From NCBI RefSeq assembly GCF_009389715.1, contig NC_052401.1:1972843-2036842 (forward strand): a DNA stretch of 64,000 bases. The letters run 5' to 3'. The notes beneath the pieces are model-generated. The model was not told the origin of the DNA. It worked only from the letters and a program-made list of their open reading frames with translations, and made no database searches. Origin of the DNA: Phoenix dactylifera (lineage: Eukaryota > Streptophyta > Magnoliopsida > Arecales > Arecaceae). Positions within the stretch are counted from its first letter, which is position 1; the number at the start of each line of letters is the position of its first letter. The position numbers and the translations under genes are program-made. Below, one piece after another: positions 38,195 through 50,200 of the stretch.

Positions 38195-39605
38195 TCAGGT
38201 ATCCTCCAGCACATCAATGGCCCGATCATCTCCAATGGCCCATCTAAGCACCAGCGTAGCTCTAGCACAAATCTCCTTCCATACCAGTGAGTGGTCCCGG
38301 CCAGCTCGAGCTCCGGGGACCAAAGCACCATACTTGGCCTTCACCAGGGAGGACCACATACTATCAAGCTTTAACATGAATCTAGCTGTGTGTTGAGCCG
38401 CTAAAGCCTCCCGTCTCGTCACCAAGGACGGCACCCTTAAACCTCCATTGTTGATCGGCTAACAAACAACATCCCACACCAACAGATGGATGCCTCCTCT
38501 GCCCCTGCCCCAGATAAAGTCCCTGAAGAGCTGCTCAAGAGTCCTCACCAGCGCAACCAGAATGAAGGAGTTAGATAGTAAGTGGATAGAGATCGAGAAA
38601 AGGATAGACCACACCAAGGTGATCCTACCCATCATAGACAGCAAATGCATCTGCCAACCCTCTAATCTGTGCTTGATACTAAGCTCAAGGGAAGAACAGT
38701 CCCTGCCTCTCAAGCGGCGCCCAGAGAGTGGCACCCCCAGATACCTCAGCATACCCTCCTACTCTCCCACCCCCAAAATCTCCAATATAGAAGTCTTCAC
38801 AGCCGGTCTGATCTTCGGACTGAAGCACATTGCTGACTTAGTTACATTGACCCGTTGACCAGATACTGCACAATTATCCCGAAGAATCCTCCAAATAACC
38901 CAGGCGACCTGCCTCGTCGATCGAGCCAGCAATAAACAATCATCGGTATAGAGCAAGTGAGAAATCACGGTGGCCCCCGACACTGGTTGGTAGACCTCCA
39001 ACTCCTGGGTGAATACTGCATGCCAAAGAGCTCTAAAAGAGCGCATCTATATAGATAATGAAGAGCAAAGGGGAGAGGGGGCAACCTTGGCGCAACCCAC
39101 CAGAGGATTCAAAGAATTGAGATGGCGTACCATTCACCAAGATGGCGAAAGAAGGAACTCTGACACAACCCTTCACCCATTTGATCCATGTCCCATGAAA
39201 TCCAAACTCCTGCAAAGACTGTTGCACAAAATCTCATCTCATCCTATCGTAGGCCCTCTTCATGTCCAACTTGATCATCATCAAACTCCTCCTCGAAACC
39301 CTGCTAAGGTTAAACATGAACTTCCGGGCTATAAGAACATTATCTAAAATACTCTGCCCACCCACAAAGGCCCCCTATTTCGGGCTGATAAGTCTAGGAA
39401 GAATATCCCTCAGTCTGACTGCTAGTATCTTCGTCGTAACCTTGTACAAGGTAGTACACAGGCTAATTGGATGAAAATGATCCAGCTCAATAACATCCTG
39501 CCGCTTCGGTATCAAGGTGACAAAGGTCCTTTGCCAATCTGTGGACATCACGGCTGTACTGAAATACTATTGTATGGCCGCCATCACATCTTGTCCTACT
39601 ATCAT

Positions 39606-39914
39606 CTAATACCTCGGAAAAAATAGCAGTGGAAAACTATCCGGCCCCGGAGCCTTATCCCCCTCAAGGAACCACACCACCTCTCGAATCTCACTCTCTG
39701 TCATCGGCCTGATCAGTGTTGCAGTATCCTCCTTCGACACCCTAACTGATGGCGCCTGTATATCTGCTGGGCTCTCGCTCCCAGTCTGCTTAGTCCACCT
39801 AGCCCTGAAAAAGCACTTCAATATCCTCCGTATCGTATCAAGGTCCTCCGACAGCAGTCCATCCTCACCCATGATGGCTCTGATCCTATAACGAGTCTCT
39901 TGCTCAGTAGGCAT
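39606..39914 (-). pseudogene. LINE reverse transcriptase N-terminal remnant
   Basis: A 102-codon frame containing the region before RT motif 1 and the GDKAPGPD motif itself, ending at a stop after PLLFFPRY. Downstream frames continue the RT with more stops. This is close to the 5' truncation point of the element. Confidence 0.75.
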
Positions 39915-40165
39915 GAGACGATATGCTATACTCGTCTGAGTGACAGATGTTGTATGGTGTTATCTTTGACTTGTAAGAGTTTATTTATTTATTTATTATT
40001 TATTTTACATTGTGGCAGTTTTACTTCACCGTTACGATGGGACAAGGCACAACAAGTCTCTTGCTCATCATACATGAGATGATATGCTATACTCGTCCTA
40101 GTGACATATTTTGTATGGTTATCTTTGACTTGTGAGAGTTTATTTATTTATTTATGTTACATTGT
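39898..40165. repeat. Imperfect direct repeat at the LINE 5' boundary
   Basis: Two copies, starting at about 39898 and 40057, share TCTCTTGCTCA, ATGAGA(C/T)GATATGCTATACTCGTC, TATCTTTGACTTGT and AGAGTTTATTTATTTATT followed by TTACATTGT(G/A)GCAGT. The offset is about 159 bp. The left copy overlaps the first codons of the LINE RT remnant, so the duplicated unit includes LINE-derived sequence. Confidence 0.6.
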
Positions 40166-41242
40166 AGCAGTCTTTCAGCTCACAATTTCATACCATGAGC
40201 TCATTTCTTTGCATACTCACGGTGGCAGTGTCTCAAACCATAATAATGCCTACTTGCGAGACCGATATCATTAACAGCATTCTGTAGAAATATCCGATCT
40301 ATTAGGGCCTCTTCATTGAAGATCGAGGCAAGCCGTCCTGGCAAACTCTACCAGGGGCCCTTCTAACCTTCCTATAAGATGCAAGGAATTAGTAGAGATG
40401 ACAAAAACTCGACAAGCAAATGCCAAAACCTTATCATCTCCCTTTCTAAAAACATTTAAAATACATCAGGGAATCCAAGGGACAGATTTTAATCTACCCT
40501 GATAGCCGGGCCTGACATCACAAGGACGCGCGAAGAACCATCCGAGGGGAATGGTTACCCTCTTCTACGGTGACTTAGGAGACCATTTGAGGAGAATGCC
40601 TTCGTCCTCGTGATCCTGAAAGCAAGATAGCTGAGCCGCTTGGGTGCTCAAATTTTTGAGCAGCCACAAAATGATTTTAACCGGCGGCCAATGTTACGAT
40701 GAAATCAAAGGGTTTTGAGGCCGGGAGCAACAAGAAAGAGATTGAAAGGAAAAGATGCTACCAAGAACAACTTTGGGAACTGATGTGACACAATAACAGA
40801 GCTTTGCTCAGACAACGAAAGTTTTACCGGATCAACACAAGATTTTGCTCGGAGAACTAGGACGAGGCTTCCAATAAGAAAGTACCAACTTTATTCTGCA
40901 CCATATCTGCCCCTTGGAAGATCTTTCTTAGACCTAACTCTCTAGTTCTTTTGCTATCCACAGGTAGCTAGCTTTGTTTTATGGGAAGGACATAAAGCCA
41001 AGGTTGAACCTTAAATCCTCAAACCATTTAAGTTGCACACTGATCCTCTCTCTTCTTTTGTGTCGATACAATATGATGATCATTTAAACCAACACAGAGA
41101 AGCATCATAACCATGCGTCCAGGTCAGCATTTATTGGACTTATTCTGTTTACTGAAACATTATCAGTATCAAAAGGCAGTTCTTTTTACATGTTTAACTG
41201 TATGAATACTCTGTTAGGCATTCATTCCCTGTGCTCCAACGT
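40166..41242. other. Intergenic region and OTU gene 3' flank
   Basis: Mixed sequence with GC-richer stretches (about 40320-40730) that look repeat-derived but match nothing I recognise. The part near 41050-41242 probably includes the 3' UTR of the minus-strand OTU gene. No gene seen. Confidence 0.4.
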
Positions 41243-44200
41243 TCATTCTGCTGCTTTCCCTTTATGACGATTGCTACCACCAGGGGAAGCACCAGTACCT
41301 CCCATCTCCAGCAGGTAGCAGATCATGGAATCCACATCATCACCAAGCATGCTGTAAGCTTCAATAACCTGCACATAGCTGAAACCCATTGACAGAGCCA
41401 CCTGCATGCTGCTGGTGGGGACTGTGTCAGACGATAGTGCCTTTTCACTTCCACCTTCCAATGTTGCCCGGGATGACTCCGTCCCTGTTGCTGCTCAACA
41501 GGATGCATGTTAGTTCAACCATGATAAAGAGATCAATATATTTAGCATCCGAAAGTAAATTGCAAATCTTGGTAGAAGTGTGGTTCAAAATGAACATACT
41601 TGCTCCAGAAGATGATGGTTCCGCTCCTGATGTAGAAGATTCTCTATAAGCAAGCTGCTGTTTCATCCTCTCCTCCGCTAGGTATTCAGCTCGTGAAGCT
41701 TCCATGACCGTGCGTTCTATTTCCATCTCAGTCAGCTCCAGATCAGAGTAAAAGCGCCCCTCAGCTAGAAGTGCCTGCCATTAGGTTATTATGAAGGAAT
41801 TTGTCAGGCTATCGATGCTGGTATGAAATATATCATGTTGCGACTCAACAAGGCAAACATGTCATGTCAAAATGTTAAAACTTTCTGAAGACAAGATTCT
41901 GCAATTTAAGCATAAGATATGTCCCTTGTCAATTACTTTGATCACCATATTGATCAAGTATATGGAAATTTTGACTCAAAAGAAGATGGATGGGTTGCAA
42001 CATATATGTGAATTGCGCTCCATGTACCTTGCAGACGAGCGAAACAACCTAAATTTTCAACTATCCAAATAAGGGGGGATGAACATAATAAATCTGAACA
42101 AAGAGATTGAGCTTCCAAGCTAAATTGCCATTTTGATATGCTAAACACACATCATACTTCACCTCAGCACACCAGAAGAGAGGCTCATAGCTTGCATCTT
42201 ATTCTGCATATATTGAGGATAAGGTGGCAGAGACCCCAACAAATATAAATATAACACAATTGTGGAAAGAGTGCTAGACTCCAAGAAAAGGGTGTAGATC
42301 TCAAATAGCTTGGTGGGATAGAAGGCCTTATTCACATCCATTAAATTGTAAAAAACACCCCAAGGACAATCAAAGAACAGAAGTAATACCTTTATTTTAG
42401 AGATGAATATCTCATTTTAACTAAAAGTTTACATGAGCTTTATAGGTTGACATGGAGCAGTTAGAGCAAGTATGAACATTGTAAACTCACAATCCAAAAT
42501 ATGTGTTTGTGGACTACATAAATGGATTGTTAACTTGTGTAACAATTGGGGTCACGATGGACATGACTGACTATGTATCGGGCCCAATCAGTTTGCTCAG
42601 TTCAGGTTCACATTCATAAATTTGCAATTCAGTCTTCCTTAGTTAATTGGTTTGTTGAGCAGGATGAGAAAATTCATTTTTACAATTTAAATAATTAATA
42701 TCAAACTCTATCTTGGTTTATGAAATTTTGTTGATAAATTAGCTTGGACTTGTCTAAGATAAATGAGTTAAATGATGATATAGAAGTTTTGGAGAGTTAG
42801 AAGGAGCTAAACAAGGAGAGTTGCTACATCTGGGAATTTAATAAATAAAAACTTACATAGTATTTCTAATGCACTCATTTTTTTAATTGCAGCAAACTGT
42901 GCTATGAACCATTTTAATTTGTATCAGTCCGCAATTTGCTTCTGCTTTAATGAATTAGGTAATTATGATCTAACCATTTGCCATTTCCTCCATCTCCAAG
43001 CATACGGTCTAGAGTAGTCGTAAATGTTTATATCAATAACAGAACATTCAAAGGGAATTAAAAGAAGGATTTAATCAGAAACAGTACCATATTTTATAAC
43101 CTTACAGCAATGGGCTGACCATTTTTGCTTAAAAAAAAAAGAGCAAAAACCAAAATCTACAAATATTCAAAACTAATGATGTAATACAATGGCTAGCTTA
43201 TCACTAAGTCAGCAGCAGCATGTAAAATGATTTCTACATGTGAAAAGATTACAAGCCATTTCGTATCATTTATAGAGCAAGATCATGTAATCACTGCAGA
43301 AGGTAATTTAAAAGCTATCCCTAGATGCAGATGGAGAAACTCAGTGAACAACCGATGGCGAGATAAGCTTGAAGCAAATAATATGGATTTAGATTAGAAA
43401 AATTTAGAAGCTTCATTGAAAAACTAATTTACCATATATTCATTTTGAATAATACAGAGTAGTCAAACATGTGCTCCTAAACTAACACCTCTAACACAAC
43501 ACAAAACGAATAACAAAGCAAACTTAGAGAAGCATTATTACATTATCAATCTGCTGGTCTTGCTGGGCTTTGATAGCAGCTTTCACCTGGTCCTTATCAA
43601 TGTTTATCTTCAGAAGAGAAAAGGAGGTCAATCAGGTAAAAGAAGCAATAGAACTTGTAAAACAAGCATTATAAATGAATGCAGATGCCAAAGTGTAATT
43701 AATAAAAAATCTGATGGAACAAGGAAAAAGCAGTCCAGCTAACCAGTTGAAAGATATCAAGAGAAAACATTTATAACCAACAATGTTAAAATCTGCCCAA
43801 CCATTCCCCATTAATTTATATTATCATATGTCAAAGAAAATGGAAAAAATGAACTTGTAAAACGAGCATTCTAAATGAATGCAGACGCCAAAGCGTAATT
43901 AATAAAAAATCTGCTGGAACAAGGAAAAAGCAGTCCAGCTAACCAGTTGAAAGATATCAAGAGAAAACATTTATAACCAACAATGTTAAAAACTGCCCAA
44001 CCATTCCCCATTAATTTATATTATCATATGTCAAAGAAAATGGAAAAAAAGCTGGGTTTAAGATAAGACACAATAATATGAGTCAACAAAGACCCATGCT
44101 CCTACAAGAGACCATTTTGGAAGAACTCACCCCGCGAAGACTGCTAAATCCAAGGCCTGCACCAACTGTTAATCGGCATGGATCAACAAGTGAATTGTAA

Positions 44201-47200
44201 TGATTGCCATGATGGTAACTTAACCGAATGGGAGGCACATCTGTGTTATAGCTTCCTTGAAAGATGTTAATAGGTTCTGGATATAAAACCACAACACTTA
44301 GAAGGTGATTGTAAACAATATTACAGTAGAATGGGCAACAAAAATGATAATCCGAGAACAAAATCATACCTGTGCTGTAGGAATAGATATGAATAGGACG
44401 ATTATACATCTCAGCAAAGGCCTGGATCTCCACATTATTTCCATAGACCTATTAAAAGCTAGTCAATCAATGAATTTCACAGCCAAACAAACAGTAAATA
44501 ATTTAAAGTTCAAACATCATTTTCTATGGACATAAATATTTCCATTTGATAAGACCCTATAATACACTGACAAAAGTGTGAAGAATTAACTCCAAATATC
44601 CTTTAGCATTTATAAATTAGACTGACAATATTATGATGATAACCCTTAATGTTTTTTTACCAGATTTGATACTTTTACTTTGCAAGCACTCATGACAAGC
44701 TCATGGTAGGATAAACTAAAGCTCAGAAAGCCTAGAGAAAGACTTTCAAAGCCAACAATTTCTGGGGTAGCATAGCTTGACATGTATAAGAGAGCATCAT
44801 AGCCATGGTTTGCTAAACCGACTGGTACAAGCTCGTGGTAGGATAAACTAAAGCTCAGAAAGCCTAGAGCAAGACTTTCAAAGCCAACAATTTCAGGGGT
44901 AGCATAGCTTGACATGTATAAGAAAGCATCATAGGCATGGTCTGTTCAGCTCGTAATGTACCCGTGCTGATAGGCACCGGTACGGTATGGCTATTGAAAT
45001 CGGTTCCCACCCAGTCTGGGTCGGAACCGATCGGTTCATGGCTTGTACCGGTGCGAACCGGCTCGGTTCGCACCGGTACGGGGTGTTCTTCCATGCGCTA
45101 AGTGCCACGTGCTATGGCACTTTTAGAATGGTACCGGTCCGGCTCGGTTCGATACTGGTACCGTACCGGTACCAGACTGCACCGGTACGTCGGTACGGTG
45201 AACATATGTTTTCACAGCAATGTTGCATTACTGAGATGAATGAAGATAATAATACTTAATTCTACTCAAATTTCTAGAGATAAGATGTCACAAGCAGCTA
45301 GGCTGATGCATAAAATTTTGATGGTACTCAAACTGAACAGAGGCATCCTGAGTCTCAGATATGCAGTCACATAGCTCTCAGGTGTTATGTTGCTTGCACA
45401 AGACTTCATGTCACTTGCACAACCCATTTCTGCAGCAACAAGTTAAAAGTTAAAACACAGAGGAGCCGCATCTAGAGATCATGTGAAAAGCTTGTTTTCT
45501 CAACCTCTCCCTGCTATCCCTTCTTCCCTTTTCCTCCACTCAAGATTATTCAAGATACCAACCCATCTATTGGTGGTGCATGTGAAATGTTGCATTTCAT
45601 GCTTAGCTGCAAGGAGAGAACTATATCGATCCTCCTAAGTTGCTCGCTCAAGTCAACCCGACAAGGCATAACAACTGAAGAAAGACATACGAGTACAACC
45701 TCCTAAGGGAGAGTCGACTATAACATTCAGCATTTTTATGATTATTAGATGTTCATTTCATGAGATTGTTGGTATCATTATTTTGCTGATTTAAACATAT
45801 GTTAATGTAGCCCAAAAGAGTGGTCAAATTAGTATTTGTCACGAAGTATCGAAATTTAGAAATGGTCAACTAGAGTAGTTCGTAGATAGTTAAGTCCAAG
45901 ATTTGTCATCTCGGTACCGAACCTTACACAAGTACCATCCTAGTACAATGTCAGTACGCAATAAGGTACAAGACAGCGAGGTGTATTGAGTATCGTACAG
46001 TATGAGACTGAGTACCGGTTTGGTGCCAGAATGGTACGGTACGGTACTGACCGGTATGGCAAAATTTACTTAAGTCATTTCTTCCATGATCGCTTAAGCT
46101 ACTCTCATGGAATATATGTAAAAGAGATGTGATGTGCTACTGACATGTAAATGAACAGAATGATTGAAAATTGTTGGGTAAATGGTTCTTTGATGATCAA
46201 GTAGGGTATGAAAGTTTTGTAGTAAATGCATTTACCCAAACATCTTCAGGCAATTTGTGTTATTTGCAGTCAGAGTGGTGGGCCTATTTTTTGCCTGCTC
46301 CTAGCAATTCTTATAATAAGAACATCATGTGTTTGCCTTAAAGTTAAGGTGCACCTAGTTGTCAGGTATCATGGTCACATTAAGCTAAACCTTTTGCTCA
46401 CTTAATCATATGGGTATCAGGAAGAATGTTAGGTGCTCCTCAGAGGTGTGAAATGGAGGGTAAATGCTAAATCTAATACAAGAGCAATATAGTGTCTAAC
46501 AATAACAGGTGGTTGCCAACACACACATAGATTAAAAGAGAGATAAGATACCTTGTCCCGCCTTTTCCTCTTACAGTATGATGTAAAACCTTCAGTAATG
46601 AACTGAGAGAAATGACCTCTTTCTTTTTCCTACAAAAACATAAAAAAATGTGATTCTCCACAAATTGCAAAAGAACATGCCACCAAGTCACCAACACTAA
46701 ATAATAAATCATCCTTGTCATGCCCTCAGATTCCCTATGCACAAGATCACATCATTCATTTTCCTGTTTCTATGTGATGACTCTACAATTCACAAATCCT
46801 TAACAGGGCACACACTTTTTTATGCTCCTTGCCGAGCATTTGCCTATGATGATGACCCCAAATGTGACTGGAAAAAGTGAAGATTAAAACCAATTAACAA
46901 TCAATAGTAAAGAAAGCACGATCTATAAAACACATCATCAGTACAATCTCACCAAACTGCATAGTGATACTTGAAAAGAAAAAATAGTTTTCCAATACCT
47001 GATCTTGGCACAAATGAACGGTGTTCCAAAAAAAACTTAATTAATAAATAATGGATTAAATCAAAATCTTAACTTGTAAGACCCGAAGAAGTTTAAAATA
47101 ATAAATACAAGAAATGTTGATTCTCTATTATATATAAATATTTCTACAGAAGTCACGAGATTTATTCATTTCCAAGTTAGTGATCATAAATCACCAACAA

Positions 47201-50200
47201 ATACAGATAAAACTACCAAAAGAAGTAAATTTTGTTAATTATCGACATTCATGCAAAACTAGTTTGTTGCCATTAATGACAATCAACCAGGAGTGTTGTA
47301 ACTAGTGAAAGATGTAAACTTTAAAAAGAAACTCTCGAATACAATCAAATAACAAAATGCAATCATAAGAACTGATCAGATCTGGCAAGGATCTAGTAAC
47401 AATGGAACATACAGAGCAGTATAATTCAAAAAGATTGAATTAAAATGACTAATTCCATATCATTCTCCACTTAAATAGGAAACATGATAAACGAAGCACT
47501 CTTAATTCTTCAATATGAACAATCAAATTAAACCTTGATCCAATCACCAAAATTGCCTTATTGCAAAAAGAAAGAAAAGAAAGAGAAAGAAACAAATGGA
47601 TGAAACAGTAAGATAATGTGGCCACAACCACTTTATAACCAAATGCCAAATTTAAAGCAGTGTTTCATAAGAATACACAAGCTCACCATCAATATTAAAC
47701 TAAATAAAATGCGAAAGCCACAAGATTATATGCTCAGGGTACATTTGCAAATCCAGATTACTTGTACTTGGTTTTGATATTTAAATATCAGCTTTGTCCT
47801 TTTTTTCGTTGAAATTATGAATAGAAGATGAGAAAAAATCTTAACTGAGAATCCGTAACAGGACATATTTATGCCTGCCCCTGTGAGCTAGGATTTCATG
47901 AGTAAAAATCTTAAACAAAAGAACTACTGCAAGCGAAGTCTTTGTTATTTCCAAATATGAAACTATAATTGCCTAATTTCAACCCCTTTGATAATCCTTA
48001 ATTGTTAACAACTAAGAGTCAATTTAGTATGCCTTCATAGTTTTTTTAATTATTTGATTAGCTCGACAATCACAGAACCATTATCTCTTCCAGTTAAGAA
48101 CAAGCAAGAGGAGGGGAATACTCCAACCAAGTCGAACTCCCCCACCTCCCATTTCTTTTCTAGGAAGGGATGAGCGAAGGGGAAGGGAGGACTCCAACCA
48201 AAGCCGAACTCCCTCATCTCCTGTTTTCTTTTTTTCTGGAAAGGTTGAGAGGGGGAAGGGAAAGACTCTGACCCCAATCTGGACTCCCCCACCTCCCGAT
48301 TATATTTTTTATCTCCATGTAGAGCAGCTCCTCTATTCTTCCATGCTCTCTCTCTTTCTTGCTTTCTTTGTTTATTTCCTTCTCTCCTCGAGATACACAA
48401 AACCATCTCTGCTCTCTTCTTACTCTCAGGTAAGCTCCACCACCCCTCTTTCCCCCTCTCCTTTTCTCTCTTTTTCTTCACACTCTATTCCAACCGCCGC
48501 CGCCCCTTTCTTCTTCCTCCTACCCCTCTTCAATACTCTTTCTTCCGTAATTTTCTCACTCAAACATTCATGGTTTCCCTAGTTATTTTTTATATAATTG
48601 GAACCATATAGGAGTTATCTTTTATATAATTGGAACCATATAGGAGAAGACCAATTTATTGACAAGGAGAACTTGAGCTTGAGGCCCCATCTTCTAAGCA
48701 AGTCCGTAATTAAGATAATTTTTAGCCTTTTCTTATAATAATTTATGATAGTAGCATGATTTATGGTAAGTAGGGAAAATCCTAGGGCTAGAGTTGGTTT
48801 TAGAAATTAAGAAATGAAGTTATGAACTTTTGATGGTAAGAAAAAAAGGATTAATTAGATAGCTAATTGATGCAGTTGTCTTGTATTGGTTATAGGCAAT
48901 AGATGTTGATGCCTTATTTTTATGAAAATAATTAAGTTAGTATAATTTGTTAAATACTAATGTTAATTCAATTTATTATATTTAGGTGATTTGATTGCAT
49001 AGCTAGATTTGGATTAGTTAAGGTAAGTCCCACATGCTCCCTTCATATTATATATCTTTGTTTTGAATACACATATGTTTGCTATAAAGAACACAGTTGA
49101 TTATTTTCACTGTGTATAAGTGTTTCTCTGAATGGTTCTGGCTTTAAAATTATTTTGATAGAAAAAGAACTTTCAACTTGGAGTTTTATTTTAAAAGTTA
49201 AGAATTAAACCCTGACATGCATAAAAATTTAATTTGAAGTGTTTAAAATATAAAGCAACATGATTGCATTAATTTTGAGTTTTGAACTAGCCATGTATTA
49301 TTGATGCCTTGTCATGGAATGGAAATATGGCCTTGTTGCTGCCCCATCACAGGCTAGAAATATGGCAATACCAATGCCCTATCGCGAGTTGAAAATGCAG
49401 CAATATTGATGCCACATCATAGACTTGAAACATGGCAATATCGATACCCCATCACGAGCTAGAAACATGGCAATATTAATGCTCGGTCACAGGCTAGAAA
49501 GGTGGCAATATCAATGCCCACCGTGGACTGAAAATATGACAATCGATGCCTAGCAACAGGATGAAAACGAGACCATGGATTTAGACCAAACAGGGGGATA
49601 GCTTTTGATCTTTCATTGCGGACTGAGTTATTTTATTAATGGAAAATTGTGACATGGGATATTGAACTAATAGATAACTGATATGAATTTTGCTTGCAAA
49701 TTGTACAGGGATAATTATGGTTGTATTTGATTGTCGATGAAAATTTTAATGAATTATGTCAGTATTTTATGACATTGTATGCCTAATTATGGTTTACATT
49801 CATATTATCTACTATATGCGTATAATGTGTTCGTGAGTCATGGGATGCTTACCGAGCATTCGAGCTCAGACTCTCTCTTTATTGATTTTCAGAGAAGCAT
49901 AATACCTAGAGCTGCTTAGGATTATGCTACAAAAGATATGAAGAGATCAGCAGAATTGAGTACTAGTTGAATTTTTAGGATTTATTTATTATTTTAGATA
50001 TTTTGCAACTTGGACGATTCAGTTTAATAGTTTGTATTTTCAGATATGAATGTTGACAACGAAGGTCATTACTTTAAAATTTATGAACAGAATATTAAAA
50101 TTATGTTTGACTTAATATTTTATTCTAATGTTCAAAAAAGAGATTATGTTGTCTCCAATTTTAAAAGCTTTTTGTAGGGTTTTTTTTTGAGGCCTTACAT

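Larger units (their letters stand above)
36846..39950 (-). mobile_element. 5'-truncated, mutated LINE (L1-type) retrotransposon
   Basis: Minus-strand remnants in order: reverse transcriptase (PTEQETRYRIRAI start region at 39914; EGDKAPGPDSFP near 39660; LRQGCPLSPLLF from 39095; YTDD at 38950-38939, variant of YADD), then PINNGG linker, zf-RVT zinc region (37.7-38.0 kb, with CCEVCTD...TIDHILLRCPRARDIW), then RNase H (37398-36960: NFDGS with Asp at about 37362, AELRAAWEG with Glu at about 37242). It ends in a poly-A tail (T-run at about 36845-36871 on plus) directly after the RNase H frame. In-frame stops at 38195-38197, 38459-38461 and 38759-38761, further stops near 39600-39240, and a frameshift near 39040 kill it. 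The endonuclease part is missing. Confidence 0.88.

Noticed and set aside
37631..38434. Host gene with zinc-finger and RNase H-like domains
   Set aside because: Domain order, poly-A tail and in-frame stops show it is a LINE remnant.
48050..48481. 143-codon minus-strand frame
   Set aside because: It runs through a 73-bp repeat and purine-rich sequence within an OTU intron; no recognisable domain.
49304..49573. CRISPR-like array of regular repeats
   Set aside because: Units are directly adjacent without spacers, diverged, and the host is a plant; it is a minisatellite.
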